Of a DNA stretch of 32,437 bases, positions 1 to 7,409 are shown in pieces. A program made the translations under genes and the position numbers. Within the stretch, counting starts at the first letter, position 1; each line of letters starts with the position of its first letter. The stretch is taken from the NCBI GenBank assembly GCA_040766135.1, contig JAXGRA010000019.1, positions 1 through 32,437 on the forward strand. Direction: 5' to 3'. Origin of the DNA: JAGVSV01 sp040766135 (GTDB lineage: Bacteria; Bacillota; Clostridia; Christensenellales; Aristaeellaceae). The notes beneath the pieces are model-generated. The model was not told the origin of the DNA. It searched no databases and worked only from the letters and a program-made list of their open reading frames with translations.

Positions 1-1
1 G

Positions 2-1057
2 AAAGGAGAACACCTTACGTACATTGACCGGCAAAAACTGGAGATGTTGGTGAGGAAGAACGAGTCTTTACCGGCGTATAAAAAGCACAGCATCCGTGAG
101 ATAGCTTGTCTGCTTGAATCCAGTCCGGCCACCATCAGCAGAGAACTGAAGAGAGGCCGTGTGGGGCCTCTGTATGGAAAAGAGCTGGCTCCATACTATT
201 CATACTCTGCGGATGTTGCCCAAAGAGATTATGACCAGAAAGGAACAGCCAAGGGCAGGAACATCAAGATAGGCCAGGATCACGCATTCGCAAACTATGT
301 CAGTGAGCAAATCCTCGTCCACAAGCAATCACCGGATGCCATCATCATGCGCTTGAACAGGGATGGGAATCCTTATGAAACCACCGTCAGCACCCGCACC
401 CTGTACAGTTATATTGAGCGCGGGTACATTCCAGGCGTTGAGCTTTGCCACCTCCCTCGTCGCGGACGCCCCAGCAAACCCCAATACCGCCATTTACGCC
501 GGGCATTCAAAGGAGATGGAAAAAGCATTGAGGAGCGCCCGCAGGCAGCCAACACCCGGGAGGAGGCAGGGCACTGGGAAATGGATTGTATGCTCTCTGG
601 CCGGGGAAAGAGTAAAATTTGCCTGTTGGTATTATCGGAAAGGAAGCATCGTGAAGTGATCGTCAGGATCCTTCGGTCTGCAACGGCTGAATCAGTAGTG
701 AACACGTTAGATTGTTTGGAAAGAAAGTCAGGTGCAAAGGCCTTCCGAAAGCGTTTCAAATCCATTACCATGGATAACGGCTCTGAGTTTAGCGACTGGC
801 GTTCACTGGAACGATCCTGCCTAACAGGCAAAAAGCGTACAAGTACCTACTACTGTCATCCATACAGCGCCTGGGAGCGTGGGACAGTCGAACATGTCAT
901 TGGTTTGATTCGTCGTTTTATTCCAAAGGGTACGGACATTAGCAAACTCTCCAGCGCAGACATCCAACGCATCGAGGACTGGTTGAACGATCTGCCCAGG
1001 CGCATCCTCAATGGCAAGAGCGCAAAAATCGCCTCGGGCTCGCCCGAGGCAGCCTGA
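2..1057 (+). CDS. IS30 family transposase (5' partial)
   Basis: This is a DDE transposase that would cut and join the ends of its own IS. The frame is open to the left edge. The residues before the first ATG (44) read LTYIDRQKLE, which matches the usual IS30 N-terminus, so the true start is probably outside the window. An N-terminal helix-turn-helix follows (SIREIACLL, then SPATISRELKRG). The catalytic core shows the three acidic residues in HWEMDCM, TMDNGSEF and the Glu of ERGTVEHVIGLIRRF. The C-terminus (IEDWLNDLPRRILNGKS) is typical of the family. The last codons overlap a perfect palindrome at 1031-1050. No frameshift is seen, so the copy may be intact. Confidence 0.93.
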   Translation, partial: KGEHLTYIDRQKLEMLVRKNESLPAYKKHSIREIACLLESSPATISRELKRGRVGPLYGKELAPYYSYSADVAQRDYDQKGTAKGRNIKIGQDHAFANYVSEQILVHKQSPDAIIMRLNRDGNPYETTVSTRTLYSYIERGYIPGVELCHLPRRGRPSKPQYRHLRRAFKGDGKSIEERPQAANTREEAGHWEMDCMLSGRGKSKICLLVLSERKHREVIVRILRSATAESVVNTLDCLERKSGAKAFRKRFKSITMDNGSEFSDWRSLERSCLTGKKRTSTYYCHPYSAWERGTVEHVIGLIRRFIPKGTDISKLSSADIQRIEDWLNDLPRRILNGKSAKIASGSPEAA

Positions 1058-1075
1058 CCAGGCCTCGACCTGGTC
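1031..1075. repeat. Two tandem perfect hairpins at the 3' end of the transposase gene
   Basis: GCCTCGGGC and GCCCGAGGC form a 9-bp stem with a 2-base loop at 1031-1050. GACCAGG and CCTGGTC form a 7-bp stem with a 6-base loop at 1056-1075. The first lies inside the coding end and the second covers the stop codon. No T-run follows either one, so they are not classical intrinsic terminators. They may shield the transposase from read-through or be part of the transposon end structure. Confidence 0.6.
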
Positions 1076-1125
1076 TACCATCCGCAGGGTTGTATGTTTC
1101 ACTTATTCTTGCAATTGGGGTCTAT

Positions 1126-1154
1126 TTGTGCAGGCAACACGCATAGGATATAAT
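1126..1154 (+). promoter_or_regulatory. Promoter of the prmA operon
   Basis: TTGTGC (1126-1131), a 17-base spacer and a perfect TATAAT (1149-1154) stand 31 bases before the prmA start. The -35 box is at or just beyond the likely IS right end, so the insertion may have supplied or replaced part of this promoter. Confidence 0.6.
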
Positions 1155-1184
1155 GACGTTGCGGCTTGTGCCGCGGAGGATTGT

Positions 1185-2117
1185 ATGGATTATTTGCAGG
1201 CAACCGTCGTTACCACCCATGAGGCCGCCGATGCGGTCAGCGAGCTGCTGATGCGCTGCGGCGCGCACGGCACGCAGATCATCGACCGCAGCGACATCCC
1301 CGATGCTAAGCAGATTGCCGACACCTGGGCGCTGATGGACGAAAGCGTGTTTGATCATATGCCCGCCAATGTATGGGTGCGGGCGTGGTTTTCATCGCCC
1401 ACGCATATTGAAAATGTGCGCGCCATGCTGCTTACGTTGCCCGACGCGTTAGCCTTTGACGCCGGAGCGCTGACCTTGACGGTGGACAATGTGCGCGAGG
1501 AGGACTGGGCCGAAAGCTGGAAACAGTATTACAAGCCCCTGCGCATTGGCAAAAATCTGGTGGTCAAGCCGGGCTGGGAGGCGTATCAGCCGCAGCCGGG
1601 GGACAAAGTGATCGAACTGGACCCTGGCATGGCCTTTGGCACCGGCACGCACGAGACCACGCGCCTGTGCATGGAACTGATGGAGCGATGGTACGAGGGC
1701 GGCGACGTGCTGGACGTGGGCACGGGCAGCGGCATTTTAGCCGTGACGGCGGCGCTGTTAGGCGCGCCGCGCGTGTTAGCGGTGGATATTGATCCCGTGG
1801 CCGTGCGCGTGGCGCAGGAAAACGTGGGCATCAATGGCCTGAATGACCGCATCCAGGTGCGGCAGGGCGATCTGGTCAACGATCTGGGCGGCACCTTCGG
1901 GCTGGCCTGTGCCAATATCCTGGCGGATGTGATTATTGCGCTGATCCCGCAGGTGAAGCAGCACCTGGCGCCCGGCGCGGTGTTTGTGTGCTCCGGCATT
2001 ATCTTGGAGCGCGAGGACGATGTGCTGCACGCGCTGGAGCGTGCGGGCTTCGCGCTGCTGGAGGCGCGGCACTTGGGCGCGTGGACGGCGCTGGCCGCGC
2101 GAAAGGGAGAAGGGTAA
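1185..2117 (+). CDS. prmA: Ribosomal protein L11 methyltransferase PrmA
   Basis: SAM-dependent enzyme that methylates ribosomal protein uL11 in the cytoplasm. The ATG at 1185 is chosen because GGAGGA (1175-1180) lies just upstream and the protein then starts MDYLQATVVTT, as in the family. An open frame reaching back into the IS (to 1011) is ignored because it has no homologous content. Of 310 residues, about 1-120 form the uL11-recognition domain. The methyltransferase domain has the PrmA signature DPGMAFGTGTHETT (146-159), motif I DVGTGSG (177-183) and NILADVI (244-250). It is the first gene of a tight run with rsmE, mtaB and HIT; only one base separates its stop from the next ATG. Confidence 0.95.
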   Translation: MDYLQATVVTTHEAADAVSELLMRCGAHGTQIIDRSDIPDAKQIADTWALMDESVFDHMPANVWVRAWFSSPTHIENVRAMLLTLPDALAFDAGALTLTVDNVREEDWAESWKQYYKPLRIGKNLVVKPGWEAYQPQPGDKVIELDPGMAFGTGTHETTRLCMELMERWYEGGDVLDVGTGSGILAVTAALLGAPRVLAVDIDPVAVRVAQENVGINGLNDRIQVRQGDLVNDLGGTFGLACANILADVIIALIPQVKQHLAPGAVFVCSGIILEREDDVLHALERAGFALLEARHLGAWTALAARKGEG

Positions 2118-2118
2118 C

Positions 2119-2844
2119 ATGAATTGTTTTTATAGCGACGATAAGGTGGGCAACGCCGTGCGCCTGAACGAGGAGGACGCACAGCACGCGCTCAAATCGC
2201 TGCGCCTGCGCGATGGCGCCAACATCGTGCTGGTGGTCAACGGCAAGCGATATGCGGCGCTGCTGGAGGTGCGCGGGCGCGAGGTGTGGGCGAACCTTAC
2301 GGTAGAGCTGCCCGGCACCGAGGCCCGCACGCGCATCACGTTGTATCAGGGGCTGGTCAAGGGCGATAAAATGGACGATATCATCCGGCAGTGCACTGAG
2401 GCGGGCGTGCACAAAATTGTGCCCTGCCTGTTTGCGCGCAGCGTGGCGCGCCCCAAAGCCGACCAAATGCAACCGCGCCTGCAGCGCTGGCGCAAGATTG
2501 CGCGCGAGGCCGCCATGCAGTCCGGCCGTACGATGATTCCGGAGGTGGGCGGGCTGCTGACCTTTGCCGGCATGACGACGGAGCTGGAAAAGCATCAGCA
2601 GGCGCTGGTGCCGTGGGAGGAAGCGACGGCCAAATGCCTGCCTGAAGCCTATGACGGCAGCCGTGATATTGCCGTGGTGATCGGCCCGGAGGGCGGCATG
2701 GAGCCGGATGAAATTACGCAGATGAAGGCAACGCCCGTGACGCTGGGCCCGCGCATATTGCGCGCGGATACCGCAGGCGTGGTGGCGATCGCGGCGCTGT
2801 TGGCCGTGGCCGGCGACATGCGCTACACAACGCCGGAAAAGTAA
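2119..2844 (+). CDS. rsmE: 16S rRNA (uracil1498-N3)-methyltransferase RsmE
   Basis: SPOUT-class enzyme that methylates U1498 of 16S rRNA. The protein has 241 residues, normal for the family. An N-terminal PUA-like domain (about 1-70) is followed by the knotted SPOUT domain, seen from LYQGLVKGDKMD, IGPEGGMEPDEI and the hallmark LGPRILRADTAG near the C-terminus. The ATG at 2119 follows GGAGAAGGG of the preceding gene end. Its stop overlaps the mtaB start (TAATG), which implies translational coupling. The prmA-rsmE-mtaB order is a well-known Firmicute arrangement of translation-modification genes. Confidence 0.95.
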   Translation: MNCFYSDDKVGNAVRLNEEDAQHALKSLRLRDGANIVLVVNGKRYAALLEVRGREVWANLTVELPGTEARTRITLYQGLVKGDKMDDIIRQCTEAGVHKIVPCLFARSVARPKADQMQPRLQRWRKIAREAAMQSGRTMIPEVGGLLTFAGMTTELEKHQQALVPWEEATAKCLPEAYDGSRDIAVVIGPEGGMEPDEITQMKATPVTLGPRILRADTAGVVAIAALLAVAGDMRYTTPEK

Positions 2845-4142
2845 TGCCCACCGTTGCGTTTCACACCTTGGGCTGCAAGGTAAACCAGTACGACAGCCAG
2901 GCCATGCTGGAACTGTTTGTACAGGCCGGGTACACGCCGCGCGCGTTTCAGGACATGGCCGATGTATATGTCATCAATACCTGTGTTGTGACCGGCGTGG
3001 GCGAAAAGAAAAGCCTGCAGGCGCTACGCCGCGCCCAGCGCAAAAACCCGCAGGCTGATGTGGTGGTAGCGGGCTGCCTGGCACAGAAGGACGGCGAAAA
3101 GCTGCTGACGCAGGGCGCGCGCCTGGTGCTGGGCAACCAGCGGCGCAGCGAGGTTGTTTCGCTGCTGCACCAGGCCCAGGCCGAGGGCACGCGGCTGTCG
3201 GCGGTGGACACCGTGACGGGCATCCCGTATGAGCCGCTGACCGTCAGCGCCAATGACGGCCACACGCGCGCGGTGCTTAAAATCCAGGAGGGCTGCGACC
3301 GGTACTGTGCCTATTGCATCATCCCGTATGTGCGCGGCACGGTGCGCTCCCGCCCCGTTCAAGACATCGCCTGCGAGGCGCAGCGGCTGGCCGATGCCGG
3401 GCACCGCGAGATTGTGTTGACCGGCATCCACCTGACCAGCTACGGGCGCGATTTGGACGGCGTTCCCCTGCTGCACGCCGTGCAGGCTGCCGCGCAGCCC
3501 ACCGGCATTGTGCGCGTGCGCTTAGGCTCGCTGGAGCCGCGCGTGGCGGACGATGCGTTTGCACAGGCGCTGGCCGGTGTGGGCAAGGTGTGCCCGCAGT
3601 TTCATCTGTCGCTGCAATCGGGCTGCGACAGCGTGCTATACCGCATGCGCAGGCGGTATACCGCCGATGAATACAGGGCGGCGGTGGCTACCCTGCGGCG
3701 GCACTTTCCGGGCTGCGCCATCACCACGGACATCATCACCGGCTTCCCCGGCGAAACGGAGGAGGAGCACCGGCAATCTCTTGCCTTCGCGCGTGAAATC
3801 GGCTTTGCGCGCACGCATGTGTTCCCCTACAGCGCGCGGGAGGGCACGCTGGCGGCCACCATGCCCCATCAGGTGCCGCTGCGCGTGCGCGAGCAGCGCG
3901 CGGCGCAGATGATTGCGCAGGGCAAGCAATCGGCGCTGGCCTTTATGCAGCAGGGCTTGGGCCAGGCGGCACAGGTGCTGTTTGAGGAAGGGGAGGCTAA
4001 CGGTGCCTGCGGCTATACCGGGACGTATCTGGAGGTGTTTTGCCCCGGTGCACGGCCTGGCGACATTCGCTCTGTGCGCCTTACACATATAGAGGACGAA
4101 CGCTTTATGGGTCAACTGCTACCACAACAGGAGGAATCGTAA
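2844..4142 (+). CDS. mtaB: tRNA t6A37 methylthiotransferase MtaB
   Basis: Radical-SAM enzyme that adds a methylthio group to t6A at position 37 of ANN-decoding tRNAs. Its 432 residues carry the three N-terminal cysteines of the auxiliary 4Fe-4S cluster (C11 in TLGCKVNQYD, C47 in INTCVVT, C78 in VAGCLAQ). The radical-SAM CxxxCxxC follows at C151, C155 and C158 (CDRYCAYC). The family features HVFPYSAREGT and a short C-terminal TRAM-like region come last. The YxxNQYDS-type N-terminus favours MtaB over MiaB. It overlaps the genes on both sides by one base (TAATG at each end). Confidence 0.93.
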   Translation: MPTVAFHTLGCKVNQYDSQAMLELFVQAGYTPRAFQDMADVYVINTCVVTGVGEKKSLQALRRAQRKNPQADVVVAGCLAQKDGEKLLTQGARLVLGNQRRSEVVSLLHQAQAEGTRLSAVDTVTGIPYEPLTVSANDGHTRAVLKIQEGCDRYCAYCIIPYVRGTVRSRPVQDIACEAQRLADAGHREIVLTGIHLTSYGRDLDGVPLLHAVQAAAQPTGIVRVRLGSLEPRVADDAFAQALAGVGKVCPQFHLSLQSGCDSVLYRMRRRYTADEYRAAVATLRRHFPGCAITTDIITGFPGETEEEHRQSLAFAREIGFARTHVFPYSAREGTLAATMPHQVPLRVREQRAAQMIAQGKQSALAFMQQGLGQAAQVLFEEGEANGACGYTGTYLEVFCPGARPGDIRSVRLTHIEDERFMGQLLPQQEES

Positions 4143-4486
4143 TGGAAGGCTGTATTTTTTGCAAAATCGTGGCGGGGGATATCCCGTCCAAACGCGTGTA
4201 TGAGGATGAACACTGCCTGGCGTTTCATGACCTGCACCCGCAGGCACCGGTGCACGTGCTGATCATCCCCAAAAGGCATGCATCCGGGCTGAACGCGCTG
4301 GATGCGCTGCCCGATGCCGTGCTGGCGGCCTGCCTGCGCGCGGCGGAGAAGGTGGCGCAGCTTATGGGCGTTGCCGAGACCGGCTACCGCGTGCTGACCA
4401 ACGTGGGCGAGCATGGCTGCCAAAGCGTCCATCACCTGCACTTCCACGTGCTGGGCGGCCGCCAGCTGCCCGACCGCATGGTATAG
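4142..4486 (+). CDS. HIT family protein (HinT-like purine nucleoside phosphoramidase)
   Basis: Small 114-residue histidine-triad hydrolase of the HINT/PKCI type, which cleaves AMP from aminated or acylated adenylates; the physiological substrate is unknown. The protein begins CIFCKIV (C4 and C7, the optional metal pair) and ends with the catalytic triad H98-L-H100-F-H102 in HHLHFHVLGGR. The ATG overlaps the mtaB stop as TAATG, so a longer upstream start in the same frame is rejected. HIT genes often follow mtaB in Clostridia. Confidence 0.93.
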   Translation: MEGCIFCKIVAGDIPSKRVYEDEHCLAFHDLHPQAPVHVLIIPKRHASGLNALDALPDAVLAACLRAAEKVAQLMGVAETGYRVLTNVGEHGCQSVHHLHFHVLGGRQLPDRMV

Positions 4487-4495
4487 GAGGGGCGT

Positions 4496-5971
4496 ATGAA
4501 CCCAACAGCCTCGCAGGCCGTGTGCCTGATGGCCGATGCCGCCGTGCGCGCGGGATGGGTGGAACAGGAAGACCGGGATTATTGTGTAAACCAGTTGCTG
4601 GCGTTGATGGCGCTGGACGCGCCGGAGCAGGCCGTTGGCACGCTGCCGATGTTAGACGCGGCCGACATCCTGTATCAGGATGCGCTGTCGCGCGGGCTGG
4701 TTCAGCCCGGCAACGACGCGCGCGGACGGTTTGTGGCCAGCCTGTTTGGCGCGGTGACGCCGCCGCCGCAGGTGGTGCGGGATACCTTTGCGCGGCTTTA
4801 CAAGGACAGCCCTGCTGCGGCCACCGACTGGTTCTACCGCATGTGCCAGGATACGGACTACATCAAAACCCGCGACATCGCGCGCAATGTGCGCTACCAA
4901 AGCGAAACGCCCGCCGGCACGCTGGAAATCACCATCAACCTGTCCAAGCCCGAAAAGGACCCGCGCGACATTGCGGCGGCGCTTTTGCAAAAGGCAATCA
5001 GCTACCCCCTGTGCCAGTTGTGCCGCGAAAATCCGGGCTATGCCGGCCGTCCGGGCTTCCCCGCGCGGCACAACCATCGCATCATCCCGCTCAAACTGTG
5101 CCGGGATGCGTGGTATCTGCAATACTCGCCATACCTCTATTATGACGAGCATTGCATTGTATTCAACCGCGAGCACACGCCCATGGTCATCAGCCGCGTA
5201 TCGCTGCAGCGCATGGTGGATTTTGTCGATCAGTTCCCGCATTACTTTGTGGGTTCCAACGCCGACCTGCCCATTGTGGGCGGCTCCATCCTGACGCACG
5301 ACCATTTCCAGGGCGGGCGGTATGAGTTCCCGCTGGACAGGGCGGGGGAATGGTTTGAGGTGGCGCTGGGCTCCGGCATCACCGCGCACGCGCTGACCTG
5401 GCCCACCACCTGCCTGCGCCTGATGGGGCGCGATGGCGCGCAGCTGGTGGATACGGTGGATGGTATCCTCACCGCCTGGCGGGCGTACAGCGACCCGGAG
5501 CATGACATCCTGGCGCACACCGACCGGCCGCACAACACCATCACGCCGGTGGTGCGCAAACGTGGTGATATATACACCGTGTACGTGATGCTGCGCAACA
5601 ACCGCACCACCGCCGAGCACCCGATGGGGCTGTTCCATCCGCATCAGGACAAGCACCATATCAAGAAGGAAAACATCGGCCTGATTGAAGCCATGGGCAT
5701 GTTCATCCTGCCCGGCCGCCTGTTAAGGGAGCTGGATGAGGTGGCGCAATACCTGGCCGCAGGCACCCCGCTGCCCGAAAACTCGCCGCATGTGGCCTGG
5801 GCCGCATCGCTCAAGGCCAAGCACCCGGCGCTTGCGCTGGAGGCGGCGCAGCGGGTCATCCGCGATGCGGTAGGCGATATTTGCTACCATGTGCTGTGCG
5901 ACACCGGCGTATACAAACAAACCGAACAAGGCAAACAGGGGCTGAAGAAGTTCCTGAACAGCCTGACATAA
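4496..5971 (+). CDS. galT: UDP-glucose--hexose-1-phosphate uridylyltransferase, class II
   Basis: Leloir-pathway enzyme exchanging UMP between UDP-glucose and galactose-1-phosphate. At 491 residues it has the length of the Firmicute class II (GalT2) family, not the roughly 350-residue class I. The family signature GGSILTHDHFQGG is present, with H268 and H270. Other typical stretches are NHRIIPL, YYDEHCIVFNREHTPM and NNRTTAEHPMGLFHPH. The ribosome site is AGGAGGGG directly before ATG 4496. No galK or galE is nearby. It sits between HIT and a serine hydrolase in the translation-related operon, an unusual place for a sugar gene. Confidence 0.94.
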   Translation: MNPTASQAVCLMADAAVRAGWVEQEDRDYCVNQLLALMALDAPEQAVGTLPMLDAADILYQDALSRGLVQPGNDARGRFVASLFGAVTPPPQVVRDTFARLYKDSPAAATDWFYRMCQDTDYIKTRDIARNVRYQSETPAGTLEITINLSKPEKDPRDIAAALLQKAISYPLCQLCRENPGYAGRPGFPARHNHRIIPLKLCRDAWYLQYSPYLYYDEHCIVFNREHTPMVISRVSLQRMVDFVDQFPHYFVGSNADLPIVGGSILTHDHFQGGRYEFPLDRAGEWFEVALGSGITAHALTWPTTCLRLMGRDGAQLVDTVDGILTAWRAYSDPEHDILAHTDRPHNTITPVVRKRGDIYTVYVMLRNNRTTAEHPMGLFHPHQDKHHIKKENIGLIEAMGMFILPGRLLRELDEVAQYLAAGTPLPENSPHVAWAASLKAKHPALALEAAQRVIRDAVGDICYHVLCDTGVYKQTEQGKQGLKKFLNSLT

Positions 5972-5983
5972 TCAGGAGGCCGT

Positions 5984-7381
5984 ATGAACATGAAGCCTGT
6001 GGCATCCCCCGAGGAATTAGGCATTTCCTCATTGGCCGTTGAAGCGTTTTTAGACGGCGCGCGCGATAAGGGGCTGGATTTCCATAGCGTGATGGTGCTG
6101 CGGCATGGCCGCGTGGCCGTGGCGCTCAACTGGGCACCGTATGAGCTGACGCGCCCGCACACGCTGTTTTCGTTGAGCAAAAGCTTCTGCTCGGCGGCGG
6201 CAGGCTTTGCCGTGGCCGAAGGGCTGCTGTCCTATGAGGACAAGGTATTGGACATGCTGGCCGACAAAGCGCCGGAGGAGCCTGACGAGCGCTTGGGGCA
6301 GGTTACGCTGCGGCATTTGCTGACAATGTCCTCGGGGCTGGAGCCCAAGTCGGATACGCGTTTGCTGCGCACCCAGGATTGGGTCAAGCGCGCGCTGTCC
6401 TGCCGCGTTGACCATGAGCCAGGCACGCACTTTAACTACAACACCACCAGCACCTACTTGGTCAGCGCCATGGTGCAAAAAGTGACCGGCCAGACCGTGC
6501 GTGATTATCTGATGCCGCGCCTGTTTGACAAGCTGGGCATTATTAAGCCGCAGTGGGAGGTGTGCCCCATGGGCATCACCGCCGGTGGCTATGGCTTGCA
6601 CCTGTCCTGTCAGGACATCGCCAAGTTCGGGCAATTGCTGCTGCAGGATGGCATTTGGAACGGCGAACAGGTGCTGCCAGCGGGCTGGGTCAAGCAGGCC
6701 ACGGCCAAGGCCATTGAAACCGTGCAAACGCCCGAGGATTCGGACTGGGCGCAGGGCTATGGCTTCCAGTTCTGGCGCACGCGCGGCGGGCGCTATCGCG
6801 GCGACGGCATGTTTGGCCAGATATGTCTGGTGGACGAGGCGCAGGACATGGTGGTCGCCGTGACAGCCGGCCTGAACGACATGGGCGCGGAGATGGATCT
6901 GATCAAGGATACATTGCTGGCCGGCGTTGCCATGCAGCCGGCCTCCGCCGCGCGGCAAAAAGCCGTGCAGAAGCGCATAGCACGCCTGCAATACGCGCTT
7001 CCGGCCAGTGACGGCACAGGGCATGACCTGACGGGCAGCTATTTAGCCGCCGGTAACCGCAGGCTGATGCTGGATCAGCGCGCCGACGGGCGGCTGGTGA
7101 TCAACCTGTACCAGCAGGGCAGGTACCCCGTCAACTTCTGGTTCACGGTGCAGCCCGGCCAGCCGTATCGTGGCGAGCAGGCCTGGTTTACGCCGCTGGA
7201 AGCGCCGGAGCCGTATGTGGGCAGCTGCAGCTGGCAGGATGGCGTGCTGCATGTTGAGGTGCGCATGCCGGGCGCGCCGTATGTGTTTACCGGTACACTT
7301 ACCCCCAAGGGGCGCGACGTGCACCTGATGCTCAGCGGCGCAGGAGCGCCGGAGGAAAACCGGCTGTACCGGCGCGCCTGA
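5984..7381 (+). CDS. Serine hydrolase of the beta-lactamase/class C family
   Basis: Predicted serine hydrolase or esterase of the penicillin-binding-protein-like fold, 465 residues. The nucleophile motif SxxK is S63-L-S-K66. The tyrosine motif region is FNYNTTSTYL, with Y152. A GDGMFGQ segment stands where the third motif (HxG/KTG-like) is expected. There is no signal peptide, so the protein is probably cytoplasmic. Residues beyond about 330 form a beta-rich C-terminal domain of unknown role. AGGAGG precedes ATG 5984, twelve bases after the galT stop. The substrate is unknown; resistance to beta-lactams should not be assumed. Confidence 0.85.
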   Translation: MNMKPVASPEELGISSLAVEAFLDGARDKGLDFHSVMVLRHGRVAVALNWAPYELTRPHTLFSLSKSFCSAAAGFAVAEGLLSYEDKVLDMLADKAPEEPDERLGQVTLRHLLTMSSGLEPKSDTRLLRTQDWVKRALSCRVDHEPGTHFNYNTTSTYLVSAMVQKVTGQTVRDYLMPRLFDKLGIIKPQWEVCPMGITAGGYGLHLSCQDIAKFGQLLLQDGIWNGEQVLPAGWVKQATAKAIETVQTPEDSDWAQGYGFQFWRTRGGRYRGDGMFGQICLVDEAQDMVVAVTAGLNDMGAEMDLIKDTLLAGVAMQPASAARQKAVQKRIARLQYALPASDGTGHDLTGSYLAAGNRRLMLDQRADGRLVINLYQQGRYPVNFWFTVQPGQPYRGEQAWFTPLEAPEPYVGSCSWQDGVLHVEVRMPGAPYVFTGTLTPKGRDVHLMLSGAGAPEENRLYRRA

Positions 7382-7409
7382 TGCCCGCCAGACATAGGGA
7401 GGAAGTTTA

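Larger units (their letters stand above)
1..1120 (+). mobile_element. IS30-family insertion sequence, right-hand part
   Basis: The element contains one DDE transposase gene and runs off the left edge, so its left terminal repeat and any target duplication on that side are not visible. The right end probably lies in the AT-richer stretch around 1091-1120 (containing TTTCACTTATTCTTGCAATT), which looks like an IS30-type terminal repeat. The exact border cannot be fixed without the left end. The element sits directly upstream of prmA, where dnaK/dnaJ genes are common in Firmicutes. Confidence 0.75.

Noticed and set aside
1031..1050. Palindrome as intrinsic terminator of the IS
   Set aside because: No T-run follows and it lies inside the coding sequence.
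1011..1184. Possible N-terminal extension of PrmA reading from the IS, suggesting a fusion
   Set aside because: The promoter and ribosome site lie after 1126 and 1173, and the family N-terminus begins at 1185.
4652..5659. Minus-strand open frame of 335 codons opposite galT
   Set aside because: galT on the plus strand has full family motifs; the reverse frame is a codon-bias shadow with no ribosome site.
6050..7024. Minus-strand open frame of 324 codons opposite the serine hydrolase
   Set aside because: Shadow of a supported gene; rich in His, Gln and Arg with no domain.
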